64,000 nucleotides of DNA, taken from positions 193,501 to 257,500 of the forward strand of contig NZ_FOEJ01000001.1 of assembly GCF_900110705.1 (NCBI RefSeq), read 5' to 3'. Each line of letters begins with the position of its first letter. Within the stretch, counting starts at the first letter, position 1. The notes beneath the pieces are model-generated. The model was given only the letters and a program-made list of their open reading frames with translations. It ran no database searches and was not told the origin of the DNA. Positions 9,773-18,098 of this stretch are shown piece after piece. The position numbers were made by a program, and so were the translations under genes. The stretch is from Loktanella sp. DSM 29012 (GTDB lineage Bacteria; Pseudomonadota; Alphaproteobacteria; Rhodobacterales; Rhodobacteraceae).

Positions 9773-11322
9773 TCGCCGATCCAGACTTCGACCCGGCGAT
9801 TCGCCTGACGACCGCGGGCTGTGTCGTCGCAACCGATGGGCAGCGCCTCTCCAAAGGCTGCCGTGTCGATCTGTACGGTTTCAGGCAAATCATCACCCAG
9901 GACATCCAGCAGGCGGTCACGGACACGCTTCGCACGTTCCCCAGAGAGTTCCAGATTGGCAAGCGCCGGCCCCTCGCCGTCACTGAAACCGATCAATAGT
10001 ATGTCACGCCCATCATACAGTCCCGCCCGGATGTCATGGGCCAGCGTCAACAGGTTTGCGTTCGAGACAGGATCCAGCGTCGCGGTGCCGACATCAAAGC
10101 GGAACGTCAGCGACGACCGCGCGCGGGCGTGCATCAGTTGCACCATGCGCTGCAATTCGGTCAGTGGCGTATCCACGCCTGCAATCGTGATCGCATGGGC
10201 AAGCCGCCCGCCTTGCCCATCCAGCGGAATGGGCACCACACCCAAATCCACGAGACCCGCGCGGCGAATGATCAGATGCGCCTCGGGGCTGCGCAGGTAG
10301 CCCAGGAAATCGAGGACGATCTGCGGCTGCCGCTGCTGGGCCAACGTCAGGAACAGTGGGGTGGTCAGCGGGTAATCCTGCGTCTTGATGCTGCTGATAC
10401 GCGGCGCACTGACCAGACCGCAGGTATCGACCAGACTGACAGCCTGGGCCACACCGGTTTCCGACAGGGCGGTGACGCCCAGCGCCCCGACATCCTCTGC
10501 CACAGCGGCACTCAGGGCGGCAGCGTCACGGTGCCGGGTCAAGGATGCGGCATCCCCCGGCAGACTGGCAAGAAAGGCATCCGCTTGCCCGTCAAGTTCG
10601 GGCCCCAGATGCAATGACAACGGCGTGCCATCGGGCCAGGCGGTCACAACCCCGGTAAAGGCGGCATCCAGCAGACCGGGGTCGATCCTGCGTTGCGGAT
10701 TAAGTGGGGACACGATGGGCACCAATGCATCAATCCCAAGGATGAACGCATGGCCCAACCCGCGCAAATCCGCGAGGCCCACGTCAGCTGCCCGCTGGTT
10801 TTCAACATCAAGGATTTCCCGGAACGACAGCGCGGCATCGGCCCGAAAGGTCACCAAATCTGCAAACGCCTCGGCGGAATTGGATGGCAGGACAGGCACG
10901 TCCAGCACGGGCGCATTCTGGGCATCCAGCAGCATAATGCCGGATAGCATATCGTCCGTCACGATCTGCTGTGCCGTCAGGTCAGCCTGTCGGGCGAATC
11001 CGTCCAGCAGCGCCGGCAACAGAATTTCGGTGGCGCGCGCCTCGCCAGAGATACGCAACCGCGGCACGTATTGTGCGGGATCAGGGCATGCGGCACCGCT
11101 GCATTGCACCGTGGAGTAGTCGACCGTCAGCGGACCATAGTCCGATTCTACGCGCATGTATTGCCCGTCGTAACTGACGATCCGCCCCGTCACGCTTAGC
11201 CCACCCTGCGCCGAGGTGATCGTCACCTCTTGGGCAGCCAGTGGGGACAAGCACGCGAAAAGTGCGGCAACCGAAGCTGCCGCACTTTTCAAGATGGATC
11301 GGAACCTGTCGCGTGCATTCAT
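9769..11322 (-). CDS. Exported fusion of a phosphate-binding-protein-like domain and a C-terminal OmpA domain
   Basis: 517 residues with a signal peptide (ASVAALFACLSPLAAQE, cleavage near residue 31). A short N-terminal segment with two cysteines (CSGAACPDP) precedes a region of about residues 90-370 that resembles PstS-type periplasmic binding proteins: LRISGEARATEILLPALLDGF, later IKTQDYPLTTPLFL. Residues 400-517 are OmpA-like: LIGFSDGEGPALANLELSGERAKRVRD and NRRVEVWIGD, the peptidoglycan-binding fold. This suggests a wall-anchored solute sensor or scavenger in the periplasm. Its start overlaps the upstream gene's stop in ATGA. Ligand and function are not known to me. Confidence 0.8.
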   Translation of the reverse strand: MNARDRFRSILKSAAASVAALFACLSPLAAQEVTITSAQGGLSVTGRIVSYDGQYMRVESDYGPLTVDYSTVQCSGAACPDPAQYVPRLRISGEARATEILLPALLDGFARQADLTAQQIVTDDMLSGIMLLDAQNAPVLDVPVLPSNSAEAFADLVTFRADAALSFREILDVENQRAADVGLADLRGLGHAFILGIDALVPIVSPLNPQRRIDPGLLDAAFTGVVTAWPDGTPLSLHLGPELDGQADAFLASLPGDAASLTRHRDAAALSAAVAEDVGALGVTALSETGVAQAVSLVDTCGLVSAPRISSIKTQDYPLTTPLFLTLAQQRQPQIVLDFLGYLRSPEAHLIIRRAGLVDLGVVPIPLDGQGGRLAHAITIAGVDTPLTELQRMVQLMHARARSSLTFRFDVGTATLDPVSNANLLTLAHDIRAGLYDGRDILLIGFSDGEGPALANLELSGERAKRVRDRLLDVLGDDLPETVQIDTAAFGEALPIGCDDTARGRQANRRVEVWIGD

Positions 11323-12350
11323 CGTGCCGCGAGTGTCAGGTCCTCGAACATATTATTCAACACCAGAAATTCACCAACTGCATCGCAATCGGGCATCGAC
11401 ATTACCAGATCGGTCGCATCCGTGGGCTTACCCGGAACCACCTGGAGGCTTTGAGCCGCGACCTGACGACCGCAATTCCCTGCTGTCACTTCTGCCTCGA
11501 CGCTGAGTGCCACATTGCCATCGCGGGCGTTGGACCCGCTTGGGAATGTATAGACCTCGGCCATGAAACCGTCGCTGATCGCCGGATCACCCAACGGCGT
11601 CAGGACTCCGCCTGTTCCGAATTCCGCAGCGGCCAGATCGCCGGTTGCGCCGTTCCAGATATGGCCGTCCTCGAAATATGCCGCACCAAACTCGAGGGCG
11701 TGCAACTGAATATCCTCTGCCCCCTGCCATTGCAGCACGGCACGGTCGTATTGGTCGATGTCGGACACGTCCGCGCTGGCAGCAGCCCCAAGACCCGTGC
11801 CGAAATCAGCCACGAACAGCGCGTTACGCGCCAGTGCCGGCACCGTCACGACCAATGCACCGTCATCGTCGGTCAGGTTCTGAAACATCATGCCACGATG
11901 ATGGATCGTGACGGCCTCGTTCGGACGGCAAGTGTCCGTCAATGTGATCTGCACCATCGCGATCGGCAGCACCTGAGCAGCCATTTTGGGGTTGCAATCG
12001 GCGATTTCGACCTCGATCTCTTCCTCGGGTTCTGCAACCACTTCTGGCGCAGCCTCTACAGATTTGATCTGAGGCAGGGGCATGGCCTCTGGTGTCTGCA
12101 GGACGGGTGCGGATGGGGTCGCTGCAACCGGTTCAATCGCCACGGCTGGTTCGGGTGCTGCCTTGGGCAGTGGAATCATGCCGGGGGCTGCGGTTGCGGT
12201 GCGTACGGGCGGCTGCGTCATCGCCTGCGGTGCGTCGTCGCCGCCGATGCGCGACGCAAGTGCGTCGCCGTATTGCATGGCCGTACCAATGCCGAGTGCT
12301 GCGGAAAACGTCAGCCCGGCGGTGGCATATTTCTTCATCTTGGTCCGCAT
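11319..12350 (-). CDS. Exported or membrane-anchored protein of unknown function, next to secA
   Basis: 343 residues from the ATG at 12350, which has GAGGAG six bases upstream; an ATG at 12368 has no such signal. An N-terminal signal or anchor (KKYATAGLTFSAALGIGTAM) is followed by a proline/alanine-rich linker to about residue 110 and an acidic patch (EPEEEIEVEI). A beta-rich domain with scattered cysteines (DCNPK, DTCRP, GNCGRQ, MPDCDAV) fills the rest. The cysteines suggest periplasmic disulphides. Similar proteins in Rhodobacterales are, to my recollection, sometimes labelled translocase, probably only because of the neighbouring secA; I see no support for that. It is coupled to the OmpA-domain gene downstream, so the two likely act together in the periplasm. 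Confidence 0.75.
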   Translation of the reverse strand: MRTKMKKYATAGLTFSAALGIGTAMQYGDALASRIGGDDAPQAMTQPPVRTATAAPGMIPLPKAAPEPAVAIEPVAATPSAPVLQTPEAMPLPQIKSVEAAPEVVAEPEEEIEVEIADCNPKMAAQVLPIAMVQITLTDTCRPNEAVTIHHRGMMFQNLTDDDGALVVTVPALARNALFVADFGTGLGAAASADVSDIDQYDRAVLQWQGAEDIQLHALEFGAAYFEDGHIWNGATGDLAAAEFGTGGVLTPLGDPAISDGFMAEVYTFPSGSNARDGNVALSVEAEVTAGNCGRQVAAQSLQVVPGKPTDATDLVMSMPDCDAVGEFLVLNNMFEDLTLAAR

Positions 12351-12461
12351 GTCCCACTCCTCGTCCAATGACTTGGGGCAGGTGTGACATTCCCCCGTGT
12401 CGTCAGCGGGACGGACTCGCGGAATTAACGTGGCATGAATGCGGCAGCGTAGATGTCGCGA

Positions 12462-12542
12462 TCAGCGCAGATCATAGCCAAAATAGGTGACCAGCAGTTC
12501 ACAAACCTTAACCGACGGGTTGCCCGTGACGTGGGTGCCCAT
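12462..12542 (-). CDS. Possible 26-residue small protein downstream of secA (speculative)
   Basis: In the 279-base gap 12351-12629 the only thing I can point to is an ATG-initiated 26-codon frame ending YFGYDLR, with a plausible amphipathic composition (VKVCELLVTYFGYDL). Its only upstream signal is GGCGGA immediately next to the ATG, too close for a normal ribosome binding site. It has no recognised family. The rest of the gap shows no clear terminator or promoter to me. Confidence 0.2.
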   Translation of the reverse strand: MGTHVTGNPSVKVCELLVTYFGYDLR

Positions 12543-12629
12543 GTCCGCCAGAACTCGGCCAGTTGGGTCATCTGCTCTGGCCGGGTCAAGCCCGTGGGCC
12601 GGATCCGGACAGGTTTTCCTGATGCCGCG

Positions 12630-15332
12630 TCAGACCTGACCGTGACAATGCTTGAACTTTTTACCCGACCCGCATGGGCAGGCATCGTTCCGGCCAGGAT
12701 TGCCCCAAGTCTTGGGGTCGTCCTCAACGAAAACTGCACGTGCCGAGGCGTCGCCCGGCGTCTGGGCCGAGGTCGCCCTCTCCAGGCTGGCATCCGCACG
12801 CGCGGCGGCCTGCGCCTTCATCTGGGCGATCAACTGCTGCTGCTGTTCGGGCGACATCGGCCGGATCTGAGACAGTTTTTCGGTCACATCGATCCGCAGA
12901 CCGTCCAGCAGACGTTCGAACAGCTGGAAACCTTCGGTCTTGTATTCGTTCAGCGGGTCACGCTGGGCGTAGCCACGGAAACCGACGACAGACCGCAGGT
13001 GTTCCAACGTCACCAGATGTTCACGCCATTTGGTGTCGATGGTTTGCAGCAGAATCTGCTTTTCCACGCTGCGCATGGTGTCCGCGCCAAAGGACGCCTC
13101 TTTTTCGGCCATGGCATCGTCGCTGGCTTTTTCCAGACGCTCGCGCATGTCGGCATTATCGACGCCTTCTTCTTCGCCCCATGCGGTGACGGGGGCGTCG
13201 ACACCCAGAACGCGTTTGACCTCGGCGCTCAGCCCCTCGGTATCCCATTGATCGGCGTAGGATTTTGGCGGCATAAAGTCATCGACCATATCCTCGATCA
13301 CCTGATGACGCATGTCAGCGGTGATTTCGGACAGATCCTGCGCTTCCATGATCTCGCGGCGCTGGCCAAAGATGACCTTGCGCTGTTCGTTCATCACGTC
13401 GTCGTATTTCAGCAGTTGCTTGCGGATATCAAAGTTGCGGCCCTCGACCTTGGCCTGGGCGCGTTCCAACGACTTGTTCACCCAAGGGTGGACGATCGCC
13501 TCGCCCTCTTTCATGCCCAGCGTGGACAGCACCTTTTCCAGACGCTCGGACCCGAAAATCCGCATCAAGTCATCCTCGAGCGAGAGGAAAAACACCGACC
13601 GGCCCGGGTCGCCCTGACGGCCCGAACGTCCGCGCAGCTGGTTGTCGATCCGGCGGCTTTCGTGGCGTTCGGTCGCCAGCACGAACAGACCGCCAGCCTC
13701 GAGCACGCGGGTTTTCTCGTCGGCGTGGTCGGCCTCGATCTGCTGACGCAGGGCGTCAACGTCGGCATCAGGTTTTTCGGCCAGTGCCTCTTGAACCTTC
13801 ATCTCGACGTTGCCGCCCAGCTGAATGTCGGTGCCGCGACCGGCCATGTTGGTGGCGATGGTCACTGCCCCGATCTTGCCGGCATCCGCGATGATCTGCG
13901 CCTCTTGTTCATGCTGACGGGCGTTCAGCACGTTGTGCGTGATGCCTTCCTTGGTCAGCAGTTGCGACAGGAATTCGGATTTTTCGATCGACGTGGTGCC
14001 AACAAGGACCGGCTGCCCCTTGGCGTGCGCGGTCTTGATTTCCTCGACCACACCGTTGAATTTCTCGACCGCGGTCCGGTAGACCTGATCGTTTTCATCC
14101 TGCCGCGCGATGGGCTTGTTTGTCGGCACCTCGACCACACCAAGGCGGTAGATCTCGCGGAATTCGTCGGCCTCGGTCAGCGCGGTGCCGGTCATGCCCG
14201 CCAGTTTGTTATACAGGCGGAAATAGTTCTGGAACGTAACGGATGCGAGGGTCACGTTTTCAGGGCGAATCTGGACGCCCTCCTTGGCCTCGATCGCCTG
14301 ATGCAGACCGTCGGATAGGCGGCGGCCCGTCATCATGCGCCCCGTGAATTCGTCGATCAGCACGACGTCGTCGCCGCGCACGATGTAATCTTTGTCCTTA
14401 GTGAACAGCTTGTGCGCACGCAGGGCCTGGTTGACGTGGTGCACCAGTGACGCACTCTCGGGATCATACAGCGATTGACCCTCTGGCAACTGACCCGCAC
14501 GGGACAGCGCGTCCTCCAGGTAATCGTTGCCTTCGTCGGTATAGGTCACCTGACGGGTCTTTTCGTCCAGCGTGAAATGGTCGTCCTGGATGCCCGGCAC
14601 GATCTTGTCGATTTCGCGGTACATCTCGGACCGATCCTGCGCAGGGCCGGAAATGATCAGCGGCGTGCGCGCCTCGTCGATCAGGATGCTATCGACCTCG
14701 TCCACGATCGCAAAGTTATGCGGCCGCTGATACATTTGCGACAGTTCGGATTTCATGTTGTCGCGCAGGTAGTCGAACCCCAGTTCGTTGTTCGTGGCAT
14801 AGGTCACGTCGCACTGGTAGGCGTGTTTCTTTTCCTCGTCGGGCTGCTGCGGGACCACGACGCCGGTGGTCATGCCAAGGGCTGCATAGACCTTGGACAT
14901 CCATTCGGCGTCGCGCCGTGCGAGGTAGTCGTTCACGGTGACGATATGAACACCCTCGCCCGACAGTGCGTTCAGATAGGCCGGGAACGTCGCGACCAGT
15001 GTCTTGCCCTCGCCGGTTTTCATTTCGGCGATATTGCCCTGATGCAGGAAGATGCCGCCCATCAACTGGGTATCGAACGCCCGCAGACCCAGTGCGCGGC
15101 GCGCGGCCTCGCGGCAGTTGGCGAATGCTTCTGGCAGCAGCGCATCCAGGCTTTCGCCACCCTTGGCGCGGTCCTGAAGGCTCCGGGTGCGGTCGATGAT
15201 TTCGGCGTCGGTCAGGGCGCTGAATTCTGATTCAAGCGCGTTGATCTGTGCGATCAGCGGGCGGACGGATTTGACCTTGCGATCATTGGCGGTCCCAAAG
15301 ACCTTTTTGGTGATGGTTCCAAGACCCAGCAT
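12630..15332 (-). CDS. secA: Preprotein translocase ATPase SecA
   Basis: 900 residues from the ATG at 15332 ([13 protein letters not shown]), preceded by GGAGAGATT; an extended frame upstream lacks SecA similarity. SecA drives Sec-dependent export through SecYEG. Motifs in order: [23 protein letters not shown] near residue 93 (Walker A), [21 protein letters not shown] near 206 (DEAD-type box), [14 protein letters not shown] near 500, [18 protein letters not shown] near 575. The C-terminus [21 protein letters not shown] is the zinc-binding SEC-C tail that binds SecB. Divergent from the parvulin gene across a 187-base gap. Confidence 0.99.
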   Translation of the reverse strand: MLGLGTITKKVFGTANDRKVKSVRPLIAQINALESEFSALTDAEIIDRTRSLQDRAKGGESLDALLPEAFANCREAARRALGLRAFDTQLMGGIFLHQGNIAEMKTGEGKTLVATFPAYLNALSGEGVHIVTVNDYLARRDAEWMSKVYAALGMTTGVVVPQQPDEEKKHAYQCDVTYATNNELGFDYLRDNMKSELSQMYQRPHNFAIVDEVDSILIDEARTPLIISGPAQDRSEMYREIDKIVPGIQDDHFTLDEKTRQVTYTDEGNDYLEDALSRAGQLPEGQSLYDPESASLVHHVNQALRAHKLFTKDKDYIVRGDDVVLIDEFTGRMMTGRRLSDGLHQAIEAKEGVQIRPENVTLASVTFQNYFRLYNKLAGMTGTALTEADEFREIYRLGVVEVPTNKPIARQDENDQVYRTAVEKFNGVVEEIKTAHAKGQPVLVGTTSIEKSEFLSQLLTKEGITHNVLNARQHEQEAQIIADAGKIGAVTIATNMAGRGTDIQLGGNVEMKVQEALAEKPDADVDALRQQIEADHADEKTRVLEAGGLFVLATERHESRRIDNQLRGRSGRQGDPGRSVFFLSLEDDLMRIFGSERLEKVLSTLGMKEGEAIVHPWVNKSLERAQAKVEGRNFDIRKQLLKYDDVMNEQRKVIFGQRREIMEAQDLSEITADMRHQVIEDMVDDFMPPKSYADQWDTEGLSAEVKRVLGVDAPVTAWGEEEGVDNADMRERLEKASDDAMAEKEASFGADTMRSVEKQILLQTIDTKWREHLVTLEHLRSVVGFRGYAQRDPLNEYKTEGFQLFERLLDGLRIDVTEKLSQIRPMSPEQQQQLIAQMKAQAAARADASLERATSAQTPGDASARAVFVEDDPKTWGNPGRNDACPCGSGKKFKHCHGQV

Positions 15333-15519
15333 AATCTCTCCGCGGGCGAATGGCGCCCATGTGATCCGAATGACAGAGGAGGTTGCTTGTAGGCTATCGC
15401 CTGCGCCCCTAAACAGGGCCGAGACCAGCCCCCTCAAGGCTTGCAGCCGATGTAAGGGGCCGACCCAATACTGTCAACGTGCGCTCGTTTTTGGCGCAAT
15501 GATGAAAGGACACGACCCC

Positions 15520-16359
15520 ATGAACAGACTGACCGCCCTGATGGGCGCAGCCGTCATCGCAGGCAGCGCGCAGACCGCCGTCGCACAGGATGCATCCACC
15601 GTCGTCGCCACTGTCGGTGACACCGAAATCACGCTGGGCGAAATGATCATCGCCCGCGCACAATTGCCTGCGCAATACGACCAGTTCCCCGCCGATGTCC
15701 TGTTCGAGGGCATCGTGGACCAGCTGGTCCAGCAGGAACTGCTAGCCGCATCGCTGACCGATGTGCCATCCCGTGTCGCACTGTCACTTGCGAACGAAGA
15801 ACGGTCCCTCAAGGCCGGTGAAGTCATCACCGCGCTGACCGGTGAGGCGGTCACGGAAGAGGCCGTTCAGGCCCGCTATGACGAAATCATTGCCGAATTC
15901 GAGGCGAACCCCGCAACCGAATACAACGCAAGCCATCTGCTGGTCGAAACCGAGGAAGAGGCGCAGGCCGCAGCCGAACGCGCAGCGGACGAGGATTTCG
16001 CCGCGCTGGCGATGGAACTGTCCACCGGACCGTCCGGACCCAATGGCGGCGAATTGGGCTGGTTCAGCACTGGTGCCATGGTCCCCGAGTTCGAGGCCGC
16101 CGTCGTTGACATGGAGGTGGGCGCGGTGTCCGCACCGGTGCAGACCCAGTTCGGCTGGCATGTGATCAAGCTGAACGACACCCGCCCCGTGGCGGCCCCC
16201 GACCTCGAAGAGGTGCGCGGCGAAATCAGCAGCGCCATTCAGGAAGAGGCGATCACGGCGCGCATCGCGGAACTGCGCGATGCGACCGCGATCACCCTGC
16301 CGGAAACCGGCGCGATCGACGCAGAACTCTTGAACAACCTCGAACTGCTGGAACCCTGA
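15520..16359 (+). CDS. Periplasmic parvulin-type peptidyl-prolyl cis-trans isomerase
   Basis: 279 residues from the ATG at 15520, with AAAGGA ten bases upstream. A signal peptide (LMGAAVIAGSAQTAVAQD) directs export. Residues about 30-125 are the helical N-terminal chaperone region with a SurA/PrsA-like pattern, and residues about 135-235 are the parvulin domain: YNASHLLVETEEEAQAAAE, GPSGPNGGELGWFSTGAMVPEFE and FGWHVIKLND. It is likely a folding helper for exported or outer-membrane proteins. Divergent from secA, which supplies its substrates' route; this may be a shared regulatory region. Three bases separate it from argJ. Confidence 0.93.
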   Translation: MNRLTALMGAAVIAGSAQTAVAQDASTVVATVGDTEITLGEMIIARAQLPAQYDQFPADVLFEGIVDQLVQQELLAASLTDVPSRVALSLANEERSLKAGEVITALTGEAVTEEAVQARYDEIIAEFEANPATEYNASHLLVETEEEAQAAAERAADEDFAALAMELSTGPSGPNGGELGWFSTGAMVPEFEAAVVDMEVGAVSAPVQTQFGWHVIKLNDTRPVAAPDLEEVRGEISSAIQEEAITARIAELRDATAITLPETGAIDAELLNNLELLEP

Positions 16360-16362
16360 ACC

Positions 16363-17577
16363 ATGGCTCTGTCCCCGCTTGCACCCGCTGCATTTCCTGA
16401 CCTGCCCGTCATCGACGGCGTGACCTTTGCGGCGGGTGCCGCGGGGGTCAAATACCAGAACCGCACTGACGTGATGTTGGCGCTGCTGGCCCCCGGCAGC
16501 ACCATTGCAGGCGTCTTTACCCGGTCGGCCACGCGGTCGGCCAACGTGCTGGACTGCCAGGCCAAGATGGGCAGCGATGCGCAGGCAGGGGCAGCCATCC
16601 TTGTAAACTCCGGCAATTCCAACGCGTTCACGGGCAAGGCGGGCGAATCCTCGGTCAAACGCATCTGCGAAGGTGTTGCCGCCCGCGCAGATGTGCCGCT
16701 TGACAGGGTCTATACCTCCTCGACCGGGGTGATCGGGGAACCTTTGCCGGACGATCGGATCACCGCCAAACTGGACGACCTGATGGCAGCCCAGTCACCC
16801 GACGGGATCGCCGAGGCCGCCCGCGCCATCATGACAACCGACACCTTTGCCAAGGGGTCGGCACAGACCGTCACCATCAACGGCAAGCCCGTTCAGATTG
16901 CCGGCATCGCCAAGGGGTCGGGCATGATCGCGCCCGATATGGCAACCATGCTGGTCTATATCTTTACCGATGCACAGATCGGCCACAGCGCGCTGCAATC
17001 CTTGCTGTCGCGTCTGACGGACCGGACATTCAACAACATCACCGTCGACAGCGACACGTCCACATCCGACACGCTGCTGATGGGGGCCACCGGCACATCC
17101 GGCGTGGACGTGACCGACAATGCCGCGTTTGCGGACGCGCTGCATGCCGTCATGCTGGACCTGTCGCATCAGGTCGTGCGCGACGGCGAGGGTGCCACGA
17201 AATTCGTGACCGTGAACGTCACGGGGGCCGCCAATGACACCGATGCGCGTCTGGTTGCCATGGCGACCGCCAACAGCCCGTTGGTCAAAACCGCCATCGC
17301 CGGTGAGGACCCGAACTGGGGCCGCATCGTCATGGCGGTTGGCAAGTCCGGCGCACAGGCCGACCGCGACCTGTTGACCATTCGCCTGGGCGATCTGGTG
17401 CTGGCCCGTGACGGATGGCGCGCACCCGAATATTCCGAAGAATCCTGTGCCGCCTACATGAAAGGCCAGAACATCGACATCAATGTCGACCTCGGGCTGG
17501 GCGATGGAACCTGCACTGTCTGGACCTGTGATCTGACCCATGAATATATCCGCATCAACGCGGATTACCGGTCATGA
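16363..17577 (+). CDS. argJ: Bifunctional glutamate N-acetyltransferase / amino-acid N-acetyltransferase
   Basis: 404 residues. ArgJ transfers the acetyl group from N-acetylornithine to glutamate and can also use acetyl-CoA, running the cyclic arginine pathway. The self-cleavage site is visible at MIAPDMATMLVYIFTDA: Thr195 of ATML becomes the N-terminal nucleophile of the beta chain. KGSGMIAPDMATM and NNITVDSDTSTSDTLL near residue 225 are family signatures, and the C-terminus HEYIRINADYRS is conserved. It follows the parvulin gene by three bases and overlaps mutT in ATGA. argG (42620-43840) is elsewhere, so arginine genes are dispersed. Confidence 0.98.
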   Translation: MALSPLAPAAFPDLPVIDGVTFAAGAAGVKYQNRTDVMLALLAPGSTIAGVFTRSATRSANVLDCQAKMGSDAQAGAAILVNSGNSNAFTGKAGESSVKRICEGVAARADVPLDRVYTSSTGVIGEPLPDDRITAKLDDLMAAQSPDGIAEAARAIMTTDTFAKGSAQTVTINGKPVQIAGIAKGSGMIAPDMATMLVYIFTDAQIGHSALQSLLSRLTDRTFNNITVDSDTSTSDTLLMGATGTSGVDVTDNAAFADALHAVMLDLSHQVVRDGEGATKFVTVNVTGAANDTDARLVAMATANSPLVKTAIAGEDPNWGRIVMAVGKSGAQADRDLLTIRLGDLVLARDGWRAPEYSEESCAAYMKGQNIDINVDLGLGDGTCTVWTCDLTHEYIRINADYRS

Positions 17578-17972
17578 AAACGGTCCTCGTGTCGGCCGTT
17601 GCCCTGATCGACGTCGAGGGCCGCATCCTGCTGGCCCAAAGACCACCCGGCAAATCGCTGGCGGGCCTTTGGGAATTTCCCGGCGGCAAGGTCGAACCCG
17701 GCGAAACCCCCGAGGCTGCGCTGATCCGAGAACTGCAAGAAGAGCTGGGGATCGACACCTGGGCCTCTTGCCTCGCACCTTTGACCTTTGCCAGCCACAG
17801 CTATGATGATTTCCACCTGCTGATGCCCCTGTTCGCCTGCCGCAAATGGAACGGGACACCACAGGGGCGCGAGGGGCAGATCCTGAAATGGGCCCGCGCA
17901 TCAGAGTTGCGCGACTATCCCATGCCACCCGCCGACATCCCGCTCATCCCCATCCTGCGCGACTGGCTCTAG
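17574..17972 (+). CDS. mutT: 8-oxo-dGTP diphosphatase (MutT-type Nudix hydrolase)
   Basis: 132 residues. It sanitises oxidised guanine nucleotides. The Nudix box GX5EX7REUXEEXGU is complete: GGKVEPGETPEAALIRELQEEL at about residues 38-60. The preceding ILLAQRPPGKSLAGLWEFPGGK is the MutT/MutY-C-type substrate loop. It starts inside the argJ stop (ATGA), so it is translationally coupled to argJ. Within the Nudix family the exact substrate is uncertain, but the WEFPGGK block favours MutT. Confidence 0.9.
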   Translation: MKTVLVSAVALIDVEGRILLAQRPPGKSLAGLWEFPGGKVEPGETPEAALIRELQEELGIDTWASCLAPLTFASHSYDDFHLLMPLFACRKWNGTPQGREGQILKWARASELRDYPMPPADIPLIPILRDWL

Positions 17973-18012
17973 AAACCCGGCTGCCGCGCACTGCCTGCGG
18001 CAGCCGTGCTGT

Positions 18013-18033
18013 ATCATCTTGCCAAAAATACTC
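18013..18033. repeat. Conserved 21-base repeat, copy 1, at a convergent junction
   Basis: TCATCTTGCCAAAAATACTC (18014-18033, with one more shared base, A, before it) recurs exactly at 52297-52317. This copy lies 40 bases after the mutT stop, directly next to the A-run of the infB terminator. From memory, very similar sequences are common between genes in Rhodobacterales genomes. Function unknown. Confidence 0.75.
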
Positions 18034-18073
18034 AAAAAAACAGGCCCGCCAGCAGCGCTGACGGACCTGTTTT
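18034..18073 (-). terminator. Intrinsic terminator of the rimP-nusA-ylxR-infB operon, probably bidirectional
   Basis: A 14-bp stem (18040-18053 with 18057-18070, two G-U pairs on the minus-strand RNA, 3-base loop) lies 29 bases after the infB stop. It is followed on the minus strand by seven T (18040-18034). On the plus strand it is followed by TTTT at 18070-18073, so it may also stop mutT transcripts. Confidence 0.9.
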
Positions 18074-18098
18074 CGGACTGCGCGTCGATTGCAGACCC

